Below are positions 1-9,721 of a DNA stretch of 30,702 nucleotides, in pieces. The translations under genes and the position numbers were made by a program. This DNA is from Alphaproteobacteria bacterium. Lineage in GTDB: Bacteria; Pseudomonadota; Alphaproteobacteria; Rhizobiales; Aestuariivirgaceae. Within the stretch, counting starts at the first letter, position 1. Each line of letters opens with the position of its first letter. The DNA is taken from NCBI GenBank assembly GCA_026400595.1, contig JAPLOT010000249.1, positions 1 to 30,702 on the forward strand, written 5' to 3'. Below the pieces are notes generated by a model, which had not been told where the DNA came from, did no database searches, and worked only from the letters and a program-made list of their open reading frames with translations.

Positions 1-124
1 CGAGGTCGCGGGCATAGGCCTCGATGGTGGCCGGCGACATGCGGCGCTCCGACCTGAGGCTCGCCAGCCAGCGGCTGGCTGCATCGGCGGCATCGGGCGC
101 GAAGGCTGTGGCACAACCGGACAT
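1..124 (-). CDS. xerC: Tyrosine recombinase XerC, N-terminal fragment (runs off window edge)
   Basis: Forty-one codons are visible from an ATG at 124, continuing past the left edge. The peptide carries the start of a SAM-like core-binding domain, with the sequence RWLASLRSERRMSPATIEAY typical of XerC/XerD. XerC with XerD resolves chromosome dimers at dif before division. The catalytic Arg-His-Tyr domain lies outside the window, so integrity cannot be judged. The position downstream of a transaldolase and near priA matches the place of xerC in many Rhizobiales, which favours XerC over a phage integrase. That assignment rests on context plus a short N-terminus. Confidence 0.75.
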   Translation of the reverse strand, partial: MSGCATAFAPDAADAASRWLASLRSERRMSPATIEAYARDL

Positions 125-169
125 GGGCTTGAGGTTAAGCCCGAATGGTTGACGGTTCCTTGGCGGAGT

Positions 170-469
170 TCAGGCCGAGACCGCCGCGGCTCCGTAGTGT
201 TCCACCGTGGGCGGAGGATCGTAGAAGTGATGCAGCTTGGCGCGCCAGGGCGGATAGCGGTCGGAGCCGCGGAAGCCGATGGTATGGTCCTCCAGCGTCC
301 GCCAGCGGACCAGCAGGAGATAGCGGCCCTCCGCCCCGAGGCAGGGCCGGACCTCGAGATCGATGAAGCCGGGCGTGGCGCTGATCAGCGGCAGCGCTTC
401 CTTCAGGGCCTGTTCGAAGGCCGGGCCCTGGTCCGGCCGCACATTCAGGATGGCATGTTCGAGGATCAC
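170..469 (-). CDS. Antibiotic biosynthesis monooxygenase (ABM) domain protein
   Basis: This 99-residue protein starts at GTG 469, which overlaps the transaldolase stop in a GTGA arrangement, so the two genes are probably translationally coupled. It has the ferredoxin-like ABM fold pattern: an N-terminal strand (LEHAILNVRP), a helix (FEQALKEALPLI), the turn TPGFIDLEVRPC, and a late segment WRTLEDHTIGFRGSDRY ending near HHFYDPPPTVEHY. ABM proteins are small dimers, some of them cofactor-free monooxygenases or haem-degrading enzymes, but many are uncharacterised. The downstream gene is xerC. I infer no specific substrate. Family assignment is fairly sure, function is not. Confidence 0.8.
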   Translation of the reverse strand: MILEHAILNVRPDQGPAFEQALKEALPLISATPGFIDLEVRPCLGAEGRYLLLVRWRTLEDHTIGFRGSDRYPPWRAKLHHFYDPPPTVEHYGAAAVSA

Positions 470-1116
470 AGCGACTGGCCGGTCTTCTTCCAGTCGGCCA
501 TGAACTGCTCGATGCCCTTGTCGGTGAGCGGATGCTTGACCAGGCCCTTGATGACGGCGGGCGGCATGGTGGCGACATCGGCGCCGATCAGGGCCACCTG
601 CTTGACATGCAGCGGCGTGCGCAGCGAGGCGGCGAGGATTTCGGTATCGAAGGCATAATTGTCGTAGATCTGGCGGATCTCGGCGATGAGTTCGGTGCCG
701 TCGAGATGGATGTCGTCGAGGCGGCCGACGAAGGGCGAGATAAAGCTGGCGCCGGCCTTTGCGGCAAGCAGCGCCTGATTGGCCGAGAAGCACAGGGTGA
801 CATTGACCATGGTGCCCTCGGAAGTCAGCGCCTTGCAGGCCTTGAGCCCGTCGATGGTGAGCGGCACCTTGATCGTGACGTTCTTGGCGATCTTCTTCAG
901 CTCGGCAGCTTCGCGCATCATGCCGGCATAGTCGAGCGAGACGACCTCGGCCGATACCGGGCCGGAAACGATGGAGCAGATCTCGGCGATCACCTCCTTG
1001 AACTGGCGGCCCGACTTGGCGATCAGGCTGGGATTGGTGGTGACGCCGTCGAGCAAGCCAATATCGGCAAGTTCGCGGATCTCGTTCACTTCGGCGGTAT
1101 CGACAAAGAATTTCAT
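466..1116 (-). CDS. tal: Transaldolase (small Tal/FSA-type, subfamily 3B-like)
   Basis: The 216-residue protein covers the full small transaldolase family length. The Schiff-base lysine is K83 in NVTIKVPLT, and the N-terminus MKFFVDTAEVNEI with GVTTNPSLI is diagnostic. In this family a Glu and a Phe at two active-site positions go with transaldolase activity, while Gln and Tyr go with fructose-6-phosphate aldolase. Here I read Glu57 (SAEVVS) and Phe129 (SPFVGRLDD), so transfer of dihydroxyacetone in the pentose phosphate pathway is more likely than aldol cleavage. It is cytosolic. An AGAGGA Shine-Dalgarno lies just upstream of the ATG at 1116. It follows pabC after 48 bases and overlaps the ABM gene. 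Confidence 0.92.
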   Translation of the reverse strand: MKFFVDTAEVNEIRELADIGLLDGVTTNPSLIAKSGRQFKEVIAEICSIVSGPVSAEVVSLDYAGMMREAAELKKIAKNVTIKVPLTIDGLKACKALTSEGTMVNVTLCFSANQALLAAKAGASFISPFVGRLDDIHLDGTELIAEIRQIYDNYAFDTEILAASLRTPLHVKQVALIGADVATMPPAVIKGLVKHPLTDKGIEQFMADWKKTGQSL

Positions 1117-1164
1117 CTGGCGGGGTCCTCTTGCTTGCGCCGGACGATTAACCCCTGCCCGGCG

Positions 1165-2010
1165 TCAAATCAACCGGGGATCGCGGCCGCACTGCATGCG
1201 CGCCGTTTCGCACAGGCCGTCGGCTAGCAGCGTCAGGTCGGCCATGTTGAGCGGTTGCTGGTCCAGCGATTTGACCGGGCGGATCAGGCGCAGGCTGTTG
1301 GTAAGGAAGACGGCATCGGCCTTGTACAGCTCTGCCGGCTTCACCGCGCGCTCCTCGACGTCGTAACCGGCGTGATGGGCCGCCGCGATCAGGGCCTGAC
1401 GGGTGACGCCGGTGAGGATGCCCTGGTCACGCGCCGGGGTGATGAGCTTGCGGCCCTTGGTCAGGAAAATGTTGGCAATGGTGGAGCAGGCCAGCCGGTC
1501 GCCGGTATTGAGCATGAGCGCATCGTCCATGGCGCGCGCCGCGGCCTCGCGGGCGGCAAAGATGTTGTCGATGTAGGACAGGGTCTTGAGCCGCGTTGCC
1601 GGGGATTCGGGACTGCGCCTTATGGTGGAGGTGAGGAGTGCCGCGGGCTGGAACATGAGACCGGCGTCGAAGGCATCGCAGGTGATCAGCAGTGCGGGCA
1701 CCGCACCGGTGCCGGCGAGCCCGCGCGCGCCCGCCCCGCGGGTGAGGGTGACACGCAGGACCTGGTGGCGGTCATCGGCCCGGTCCAGCAACGCGGCGAT
1801 GCCGGTGTCGACGGCGGCGCGGTTGAAGGGAATCCCCAGTTCATTGGCGGCAGACTGCATGCGGGCGAGATGCATGTTGGCCCAGAGGGGCACGCGGTTC
1901 ACCGCCAGGATGGTCTCGAAGAGGCCGTCACCGAGATTGAGGCCGCGGTCCCTGGGATCGAGCGCGATGGGGCCTTCGCCGACCACCCCGTTGAACCAGT
2001 GGGCGCTCAT
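1165..2010 (-). CDS. pabC: Aminodeoxychorismate lyase (class IV aminotransferase fold)
   Basis: This 281-residue PLP enzyme of aminotransferase fold type IV should convert 4-amino-4-deoxychorismate to 4-aminobenzoate and pyruvate. Visible landmarks are NLGDGLFETI near residue 25, the PLP lysine K142 in TRLKTLSYIDNI, and a cofactor-phosphate loop around LACSTIANIFL, followed by GILTGVTRQALI. Branched-chain and D-amino acid aminotransferases share this fold, but the ATGA overlap with pabA, directly after pabB, makes the lyase role the best reading. All three pab genes are coupled by 4-base overlaps. No damage is visible. Confidence 0.9.
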   Translation of the reverse strand: MSAHWFNGVVGEGPIALDPRDRGLNLGDGLFETILAVNRVPLWANMHLARMQSAANELGIPFNRAAVDTGIAALLDRADDRHQVLRVTLTRGAGARGLAGTGAVPALLITCDAFDAGLMFQPAALLTSTIRRSPESPATRLKTLSYIDNIFAAREAAARAMDDALMLNTGDRLACSTIANIFLTKGRKLITPARDQGILTGVTRQALIAAAHHAGYDVEERAVKPAELYKADAVFLTNSLRLIRPVKSLDQQPLNMADLTLLADGLCETARMQCGRDPRLI

Positions 2011-2567
2011 GCCGCGATCTTCAGGAAATTGCGCAGCATGTCGTAGCCCCCCTCGGTCAGGATTGATTCGGGGTGGAACTGTAGGCCGAAGGTCGGGTGG
2101 GATTTGTGGCGGAGGCCCATGATCTCGCCCTCGTCGCTGGTGGCGGTCACCTCGAGCGGCGTGTCGCGGCCCGCGAGGTCGACGATCAGGGAATGATAGC
2201 GTCCGGCGCTGAAGCGCTGCGGGAGGCCGGCGAAGATTTCGGTGCCGGAATGGTTGATCTCGGAGCTGTCGCCATGCATGGGCCGGCGGGCGCGGCGGAC
2301 CAGCCCGCCGAAGACTTCGCCGATCACCTGGTGGCCGAGGCAGATGCCGAGGATCGGAATGCGGCCGGAGAGCGCGCGAACGATGCCGATCGATTGGCCG
2401 GCCTCCTGCGGCGTGCAGGGGCCAGGCGAGATGACGATGGCCTTGGCCTCAAGGTCGGCATCGGTCACGGCGTCGTTGCGCACCACGCGCGTGGCCTCGC
2501 CGAGCTCCGCGAAGGAGCGCGCCACGTTGTGGACGAAGCTGTCGTAGTTGTCGACGATGAGGATCAT
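2007..2567 (-). CDS. pabA: Aminodeoxychorismate synthase glutamine amidotransferase subunit
   Basis: The 186-residue class I glutamine amidotransferase supplies ammonia to PabB. The catalytic triad is readable: Cys76 in GICLGHQ, and His165 and Glu167 in QFHPES. The N-terminus MILIVDNYDSFVHN is typical of the PabA/TrpG group. PabA and TrpG are very close, and some bacteria use one protein for both pathways. Because it lies between pabB and pabC with ATGA overlaps on both sides, the folate role is favoured, and shared use with anthranilate synthase remains possible. Confidence 0.92.
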   Translation of the reverse strand: MILIVDNYDSFVHNVARSFAELGEATRVVRNDAVTDADLEAKAIVISPGPCTPQEAGQSIGIVRALSGRIPILGICLGHQVIGEVFGGLVRRARRPMHGDSSEINHSGTEIFAGLPQRFSAGRYHSLIVDLAGRDTPLEVTATSDEGEIMGLRHKSHPTFGLQFHPESILTEGGYDMLRNFLKIAA

Positions 2568-3904
2568 GCGGCGAAGGCCTCCAGGATGCGGCGGATCTTG
2601 GTGAGGCTCTCCTCATATTCGGCCGCGGGACTGGAGCGCGCGGTGATGCCGCCGCCGCCCTGCAGGCGCGCGACGCCATTGCAGAACTGCGCGGTGCGGA
2701 TGGCGATGTTGAGATCTGCATGGCCGTTGAAGCCGAGATAGCCGATGGCACCGCAGTAGACGCCGCGCGGCGCCCGCTCGATTTCCGCGATGACCTCCAT
2801 GGCGCGGATCTTTGGGGCGCCGGTGATCGAGCCGCCCGGGAAGGCCGCGGCGATGAGGTCGCCGAGGCCCAGCCCGTCGCGCAGTTCGCCTTCCACCACC
2901 GAGACCAGGTGATGCACATTGGCATAGGACTCGAGGCCGCAGAGGACCGGCACGCGCACGCTGCCGGGCTTCGACACGCGCGAGAGATCGTTGCGCAGGA
3001 GATCGACGATCATCACGTTCTCGGCGCGGTCCTTGCGGCTGGAGGCGAGTTCGGCGATGAGCGCCGCGTCGCGCGAGGGATCGGGATCGCGCCGCCTGGT
3101 GCCCTTGATGGGACGCGCCTCGACGCGACCATTCACGCAACTCAGCAGGCGCTCGGGCGAACTGGAGGCCACCTGGACGTCGCCGTAATCGAGGAAGGCC
3201 GCGAAGGTTGCCGGGTTCCTCAGGCGCAGCACGCGGTAGAAGGCGAGCGCATCGAAACCTGGCGGAATGGGAGCGGAGAACATCTGGGTGATATTGGCCT
3301 GGAAGATGTCGCCCGCCAGGATGTAGTCGACGGTGCGGGCGATGGCCGCCTCGTAGGCCTGGCGCGTGAAGTTCGATTGCCAGCCGGGGATGAGATGCGT
3401 GCCGAGGTCCCGCGGCTTGCGCTGCAGCAGGGCTTCGAGACGGTCGGCCTCTGCCGCATCGGTGGAGACGATCCAGGCGCGTTCCTGCATGTGGTCGAAG
3501 CCGGCCACCGTGTCGTAGAGATGCAGCACGGCATCAGGGCAGATCGGATCGAAATCCGGAATCCTCGCATGCGGTTCGAGGCTGCGGCCGAAATCGTAAC
3601 CGATGTAGCCGGCAAACCCGCCCTGGAAAGGCGGAAGCCCTGCGATATGCGCCTGCGCGTTTTCCGCCAAGAGGTGCTTGATGAGCTGGAGCGGCGGTGC
3701 CGCCTGGCGCTCGCCGTCGAGGACCGCAACGCCGCGCTCCACCCGCAGCGTGTGGCGCGGATTGCAGGCGAGAAAGGAATAGCGGCCGAGATGCTCCCGG
3801 CGCATCACGCTTTCAAGCAGCGTCAGGTGGCGCTCGCCCTTGAGCCGCAGCGCCAGGCTGGAGGGCTCCAGGTAGAGAATCTCGCGGAACTGCGGCTGCC
3901 TCAT
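2564..3904 (-). CDS. pabB: Aminodeoxychorismate synthase component I
   Basis: The 446-residue chorismate-binding enzyme aminates chorismate to 4-amino-4-deoxychorismate using ammonia from PabA. The key signature is Lys267 in PIKGTRRRD: PabB enzymes have this lysine nucleophile, whereas anthranilate synthases have Ala there. Other conserved blocks are ENVMIVDLLRNDLSRV (about 296-310), PGGSITGAPKIRAMEV (about 356-371) and RGVYCGAIGY. The start is the ATG at 3904, where MRQPQFREILYLEP begins the usual N-terminal domain, although the same reading frame stays open far upstream, antisense to priA. The divergent priA start lies 54 bases away, so the promoters of both must overlap there. Confidence 0.93.
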   Translation of the reverse strand: MRQPQFREILYLEPSSLALRLKGERHLTLLESVMRREHLGRYSFLACNPRHTLRVERGVAVLDGERQAAPPLQLIKHLLAENAQAHIAGLPPFQGGFAGYIGYDFGRSLEPHARIPDFDPICPDAVLHLYDTVAGFDHMQERAWIVSTDAAEADRLEALLQRKPRDLGTHLIPGWQSNFTRQAYEAAIARTVDYILAGDIFQANITQMFSAPIPPGFDALAFYRVLRLRNPATFAAFLDYGDVQVASSSPERLLSCVNGRVEARPIKGTRRRDPDPSRDAALIAELASSRKDRAENVMIVDLLRNDLSRVSKPGSVRVPVLCGLESYANVHHLVSVVEGELRDGLGLGDLIAAAFPGGSITGAPKIRAMEVIAEIERAPRGVYCGAIGYLGFNGHADLNIAIRTAQFCNGVARLQGGGGITARSSPAAEYEESLTKIRRILEAFAA

Positions 3905-3958
3905 GGGCGGGGCATATAGGGCTGGAAGGCGGTGCCGTCCAAGTCTATTCCAGACCGC

Positions 3959-5812
3959 ATGCGCCCCGATTCCGCCATCGCCGAAGTGCTGCTGCCGCTG
4001 GCGCTGGACGGGCCCTATTCCTACCGGGTGCCGGACGGCCTTTTGCTTACGGCGGGCGATTATGTGGCCGTGCCACTGGGGCCGCGCCAAATGATCGGCG
4101 TGGTCTGGGGCCTGGCGGCCGAGGCCGGAACCGACAAGACGCTTCGCGACGTGATCGAACGCTTCGACATGCCACCCCTGCCCGAGACCCACCGCCGCTT
4201 CGTGGACTGGCTGGCCTCCTACTATCTCGAGCCGGCCGGCAACGTGCTGCGCATGGTGCTGCGGGCGCCCGGCGCCTTCGCGGGCCCGCGCGAGCAGATT
4301 GCCTACCGGGCAACCGATTCGGTTCCGAAACGCATGACGCCGCAGCGCGCGCGGGTGCTGGAGGTGGCGCGCGAGGGCTTTGCCCTGCGGGCGGCCGAGC
4401 TTGCCGAGGCGGCAGGCGTGGGCACCTCGGTGGTGAAGGCGCTGGTCAAGGACGGCGCACTCGAGGCGGTGGCACTTCCGGCGCTGCGTTCCTTCCCGCA
4501 GCCCGATCTCAATGCCGGCGGCTTCGAACTGAACCGCGACCAGAAGGCGGCGGCCCAGGCGCTTCGGGCGATGGTGGTGCAGCGCCAGCACAAGGTGATG
4601 CTGCTCGATGGCGTGACCGGCTCTGGCAAGACGGAGGTCTATTTCGAGGCCATGGCGGCCGCCCTTGCGGGCGGTGGACAGGTGCTGCTGCTGCTGCCCG
4701 AGATCGCGCTGACCGCGCCCTTCCTCGCCCGCGTCGAAAGTCGATTCGGATGCGAACCGGCGCAGTGGCATTCGGACGTGCGGCCGCGCGAGCGCGAGCG
4801 GGTGTGGCGCGGCGTGGCCGACGGATCGGCCCGCATCGTGGTGGGCGCGCGCTCGGCGCTGTTCCTGCCTTGGAAGAAGCTGGGCCTCATCGTGGTCGAT
4901 GAAGAGCACGAAAGCGCCTACAAGCAGGACGATGGCGTGCCCTATCACGCGCGCGACATGGCGGTGCTCTATGGCGCGCTGGCGAAATTCCCGGTGGTGC
5001 TGTCCTCGGCCACGCCGTCGCTCGAAACCCTCGTCAACGTCGACCGCGGCCGCTACGGCGTGGTGAAGCTGAAGGACCGCCACGGGCGGCCAGAGTTGCC
5101 CGAGATCGACTTGATCGACATGAAGACGGCGACGCCCGAGCCGGGCGCCTGGATCTCGCCGCCGCTGCTGGCGCAGGTGACGCAGGCCCTGGACGCGGGC
5201 GATCAGGCGCTGCTCTTCCTCAACCGCCGCGGCTATGCGCCGCTCACCCTGTGCCGTGCCTGCGGGCATCGCCTCGAGTGCCCCAACTGCGCGGCATCGC
5301 TGGTCGAGCATCGCTTCCGCCGCCAGCTCATGTGCCACCACTGCGGCCATATCGAGCCCATGCCGCAGGCCTGCCCCAAATGCGGCGTGGAAGGCAAGAT
5401 GGTGCCGGTGGGACCAGGGGTGGAGCGCCTGGCGGAAGAGGCCGCACGGCGCTTTCCCACAGCGCGCATCGCCATCCTCTCCAGCGACCTGTCGCGCGGC
5501 ACGCTGCTGCGCGATGCGCTTCGCGACGTGGCCAAGGGCGACTACAATCTCGTGATCGGAACCCAGCTGGTGGCCAAGGGCCATCACTTCCCGCACCTCA
5601 CATTGGTCGGCGTGGTCGACGCGGATCTCGCCCTCGAATCCTCCGATCCGCGCGGTGGCGAGCGCACCTGGGCGCTGATGGCGCAGGTGGCCGGGCGTTC
5701 CGGCCGCGGCGAGAAGCCGGGGCGGGGCTTCCTGCGCGAATGGCTGAAGGACGTGAAGCCGAAGGGATCGCTGGCCCTTCATGTGGACGTCGATCCCTAC
5801 AACTTCCTGTGA
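3959..5812 (+). CDS. priA: Primosomal protein N' (PriA helicase) with an internal C-terminal loss
   Basis: PriA restarts stalled replication forks. From the ATG at 3959 it is 617 residues; a GTG at 3932 would add nine. In order I see the N-terminal DNA-binding segment (VLLPLALDGPYSYRVPDG), Walker A GVTGSGKT at 218-225, the DEEH box at 314-317, eight zinc-type cysteines between 432 and 475, and the helicase motif GTQLVAKGHHFPHLTLVG. After GRSGRGEKPGR (residue 589) the chain jumps directly to GFLREWLKDVKPKG and the usual end DVDPYNFL. Complete PriA is about 730 residues, with some 100 between these points. The ATPase core and both ends are present, but most of the C-terminal domain is missing in frame. 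Confidence 0.92.
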   Translation: MRPDSAIAEVLLPLALDGPYSYRVPDGLLLTAGDYVAVPLGPRQMIGVVWGLAAEAGTDKTLRDVIERFDMPPLPETHRRFVDWLASYYLEPAGNVLRMVLRAPGAFAGPREQIAYRATDSVPKRMTPQRARVLEVAREGFALRAAELAEAAGVGTSVVKALVKDGALEAVALPALRSFPQPDLNAGGFELNRDQKAAAQALRAMVVQRQHKVMLLDGVTGSGKTEVYFEAMAAALAGGGQVLLLLPEIALTAPFLARVESRFGCEPAQWHSDVRPRERERVWRGVADGSARIVVGARSALFLPWKKLGLIVVDEEHESAYKQDDGVPYHARDMAVLYGALAKFPVVLSSATPSLETLVNVDRGRYGVVKLKDRHGRPELPEIDLIDMKTATPEPGAWISPPLLAQVTQALDAGDQALLFLNRRGYAPLTLCRACGHRLECPNCAASLVEHRFRRQLMCHHCGHIEPMPQACPKCGVEGKMVPVGPGVERLAEEAARRFPTARIAILSSDLSRGTLLRDALRDVAKGDYNLVIGTQLVAKGHHFPHLTLVGVVDADLALESSDPRGGERTWALMAQVAGRSGRGEKPGRGFLREWLKDVKPKGSLALHVDVDPYNFL

Positions 5813-5815
5813 CGC

Positions 5816-7637
<1,822 letters not shown>

Positions 7638-7727
7638 AGGCGCATTCCTCCCATACATGCCGGTTCTGATGACCCTTTAGGCAGTCCGGTCTATAGCCTG
7701 CAATGAGACTCCTGTCTAAGAGACCCC

Positions 7728-8594
7728 ATGCCCAGCCTCCGCCATCCGGCCTACTTCGTCGCACTTGCGCTGTTCTGGGGCGTTTCGCCGGCCATGTACC
7801 GCTATTGGGGCGAGGTGGGCGTGCCGGCGAGCCATGTCATCGTCTATACGGGCTTCGGGCTGGCGACGCAGGGCCGCTTCGGCTGGAACCGGGACGTCAT
7901 GACCTACAGCCTGGTCTGCGCCTTCCTGATGAACGTGCCCTTTAGCCTGAGCCTCACCTTCGCCCGGCATGTGCCGACGGCCGAGCTGGCGCTGGTCTTT
8001 TCGCTCTCCCCGCTCATCAACTTCGCGGTGGGCGCCATCACCGGGCGCGATCCGATGACGGCGCGGCGAGCGCTGGCGATCGCCGTGGGCTTCGCGGCGA
8101 GCTGCATTCTGGTGGTGTCGCGCGAGGGGACCTTTTCGGGCCAGGTTTCCTGGTGGCTGCTTGCCAGCTTCATCAACCCCTTCCTCTTTGCCGCCTACAA
8201 CTGGTTTGCGCAGCGGCACTGGCCGCGCGGCGGCACCACATTCACCATCGGCGCTGCCGAATCCTTCTGGTCCGGCGTGCTGGCCCTGCCCTTCATGCTG
8301 GTGCTGTCGCCGCCCTGGGTGGTGGAGTTCACCGGCACGATGGCGGTGTGGAGCATCGTGGCGGCGACGCTGATGTGGGTGGCCGAGCGTATCGCCTTCT
8401 TCACGCTGATCCGCGAGCGCGGCGCGACCTATACCTCGCAGGCGGTCTATCTCTCCGCACCGATGGCGGTGATCTTCGCGGTGATCTTCTTCGGCGGCGC
8501 CACCGACATCTGGCTGTGGCTGTCACTGGCGATCCTGATGTTCGCCCTGTGGCTCAACAATTCGGGGCCAGCCGCCAGACTGCGGTCCGCTTGA
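7728..8594 (+). CDS. EamA-type (DMT family) permease with a short second membrane segment
   Basis: The 288-residue, highly hydrophobic protein belongs to the drug/metabolite transporter superfamily, with two EamA repeats and nearly all of the usual ten membrane helices. Examples are helices around 10-25, 58-80, 84-105 and 265-284. It sits in the inner membrane and probably exports a small metabolite; the sequence gives no substrate. Segment two reads HVIVYTGFGLATQGR: only about eleven hydrophobic residues before a polar loop, too short to span the membrane. This may be another lost segment, near 7857. The gene diverges from acs with 90 bases between the starts and overlaps the end of the methyltransferase gene by 41 bases, tail to tail. 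Confidence 0.85.
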   Translation: MPSLRHPAYFVALALFWGVSPAMYRYWGEVGVPASHVIVYTGFGLATQGRFGWNRDVMTYSLVCAFLMNVPFSLSLTFARHVPTAELALVFSLSPLINFAVGAITGRDPMTARRALAIAVGFAASCILVVSREGTFSGQVSWWLLASFINPFLFAAYNWFAQRHWPRGGTTFTIGAAESFWSGVLALPFMLVLSPPWVVEFTGTMAVWSIVAATLMWVAERIAFFTLIRERGATYTSQAVYLSAPMAVIFAVIFFGGATDIWLWLSLAILMFALWLNNSGPAARLRSA

Positions 8595-9165
8595 TCTCGG
8601 CGTCTTCCAGGTCGCGCGTCACCGGCACCGCATATTCGGCGAGCTTCTCCAGATTCGCCCGTGGCAGATAGCTGCGACCGGGATCGCCGATGAGCACGGC
8701 GGCACCATGGGCATCGGCAACGCGAAGCCAGGCATAGACGCGTTCGGCCAACGACTTCTCGTAGAAGAGATCGCCGACGAGGATCACGTCACAGACAGGT
8801 GGATCCGCCGCGAGGAGGTCGTCCGCCGTGATGTCCAAGGTCACATCGTTGCCCGCGGCGTTCAGGGCGATGGCCGTGACGGCAAAGCCGTCGATGTCGG
8901 CGGCCAGCACATGGGCCGCCCCCGCCTTCATCGCGGCGATGCCGACGAGGCCTGATCCGGAGGCGAGATCGACGATCCTCCGGCCACGGACGATTTCGGG
9001 ATGGTCGAGCAGGTGCCGTGCCAGAGCCTGGCCGCCGGCCCAGGCGAAGGCCCAGAAGGGCGGCGGCAGACCGATCTCGCACAGTTCCTCCTCGGTCTTC
9101 TGCCAGATGGGCACCGCCTCATGGGCCAGATGCAGCCGGACCTCCGGCACCAGCGGCGGCGCAGA
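8554..9165 (-). pseudogene. Class I SAM-dependent methyltransferase, 5' end missing
   Basis: From about 9162 the frame reads APPLVPEVRLHLAHEAVPIW, then PPPFWAFAWAGGQALARH, the SAM-binding loop VDLASGSGLVGIAAMKAG, the acidic strand end AADID, and VGDLFYEKSLAERVYAW. These resemble the small alphaproteobacterial group annotated as protein lysine or nicotinamide N-methyltransferase, related to ETFB lysine methyltransferases. Homologues carry about ten more residues and a start codon before the APPLVPE block. Here that part is replaced by the EVE gene in another frame, so no natural start is visible. The open frame continues to 9258, but that extension is only EVE sequence read out of frame. Target and activity are unknown. 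Confidence 0.8.
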
Positions 9166-9421
9166 TGTCGACGCAGTCCCAGGTGTCGATCTCCGACGTC
9201 GAATCGCGATGGGCCAGCCTGCAGACCTCGACGATGCCGACGACGGCCTTTCCGTCATTGGAGTGATAGAAGAAGCCGCGGTCGCCCAGCTTCATGGCAC
9301 GCATGTTGTTGCGCGCCTGGTAGTTGCGGACCCCGGTCCATTCTTCGCCCTCGGCACCCTTCGCCTTCTGCTGCGTCCAGGACCAGACCTCGGGCTCGGA
9401 CTTGAACAGCCAGTAGGCCAT
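9119..9421 (-). pseudogene. EVE-domain protein, 3' end missing and fused out of frame to a methyltransferase
   Basis: From ATG 9421 the product reads MAYWLFKSEPEVWSW, EWTGVRNYQARNNMRAMKLG and FFYHSNDGKAVVGIVEV, the unmistakable N-terminal part of an EVE domain, a PUA-like fold that binds modified bases in nucleic acids. Complete EVE proteins have about 135-140 residues and end with a conserved SRLSVQPV-type block. Here the true sequence stops at about TWDCVDI (nucleotide 9164), and the last dozen or so codons before the stop at 9119 are methyltransferase DNA read in the wrong frame. The start overlaps the YciI-like gene's stop by one base (TGATG), so the two were probably coupled. Confidence 0.88.
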
Positions 9422-9711
9422 CACTTCGTCTCCGGATTCTTGATCAGCCACTTCCAGGCGCGGATCTCGACGGAGGCGAAGAGGCCGGCCTTGGCATAGG
9501 GATCGGCATCGGCCATGGCCTTTGCGGCGGCACGGTCCGCCGCCTCGATGATGACCAGGCTGCCGATGGGCTGTCCGGCATCATCGGTGAAGGGACCTGC
9601 GGCCTTCAGCCCGGCGCCGAGGCTTTCGAGATACTTCAGATGATAGGGGCGCATGCTCAGGCGCAAATCGAGGCTGGCGGGCTTGTCGGTGCAGATCAGA
9701 GCGAAAAGCAT
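9421..9711 (-). CDS. YciI-like protein
   Basis: This complete 96-residue protein shows the YciI pattern: MLFALICTDKPASLDLR, then RPYHLKYLESLGAGLKAAGPF, and the dimer-strand region GSLVIIEAADRAAAKAMADADPYAKAGLF in pieces, ending IRAWKWLI. YciI proteins have a ferredoxin-like fold related to muconolactone isomerases, with a conserved His (here in RPYHLKYL) and Asp (ADPYAKAG). Their roles are mostly undefined. It lies ten bases after gpsA and is coupled to the EVE gene, an order (tsaD-gpsA-yciI-EVE) that I recall from other Rhizobiales. Confidence 0.88.
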   Translation of the reverse strand: MLFALICTDKPASLDLRLSMRPYHLKYLESLGAGLKAAGPFTDDAGQPIGSLVIIEAADRAAAKAMADADPYAKAGLFASVEIRAWKWLIKNPETK

Positions 9712-9721
9712 GGGATGGTCC

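Noticed and set aside
2564..5782. A minus-strand open frame of over 1,000 codons spanning pabB and antisense to priA
   Set aside because: Only the part up to 3904 matches PabB. The rest is His- and Arg-rich antisense of priA, a usual result of high GC; priA itself has clear helicase motifs.
9163..9258. An N-terminal extension of the methyltransferase frame
   Set aside because: These codons are EVE-gene DNA read out of frame and show no family similarity, so they are not part of the natural enzyme.
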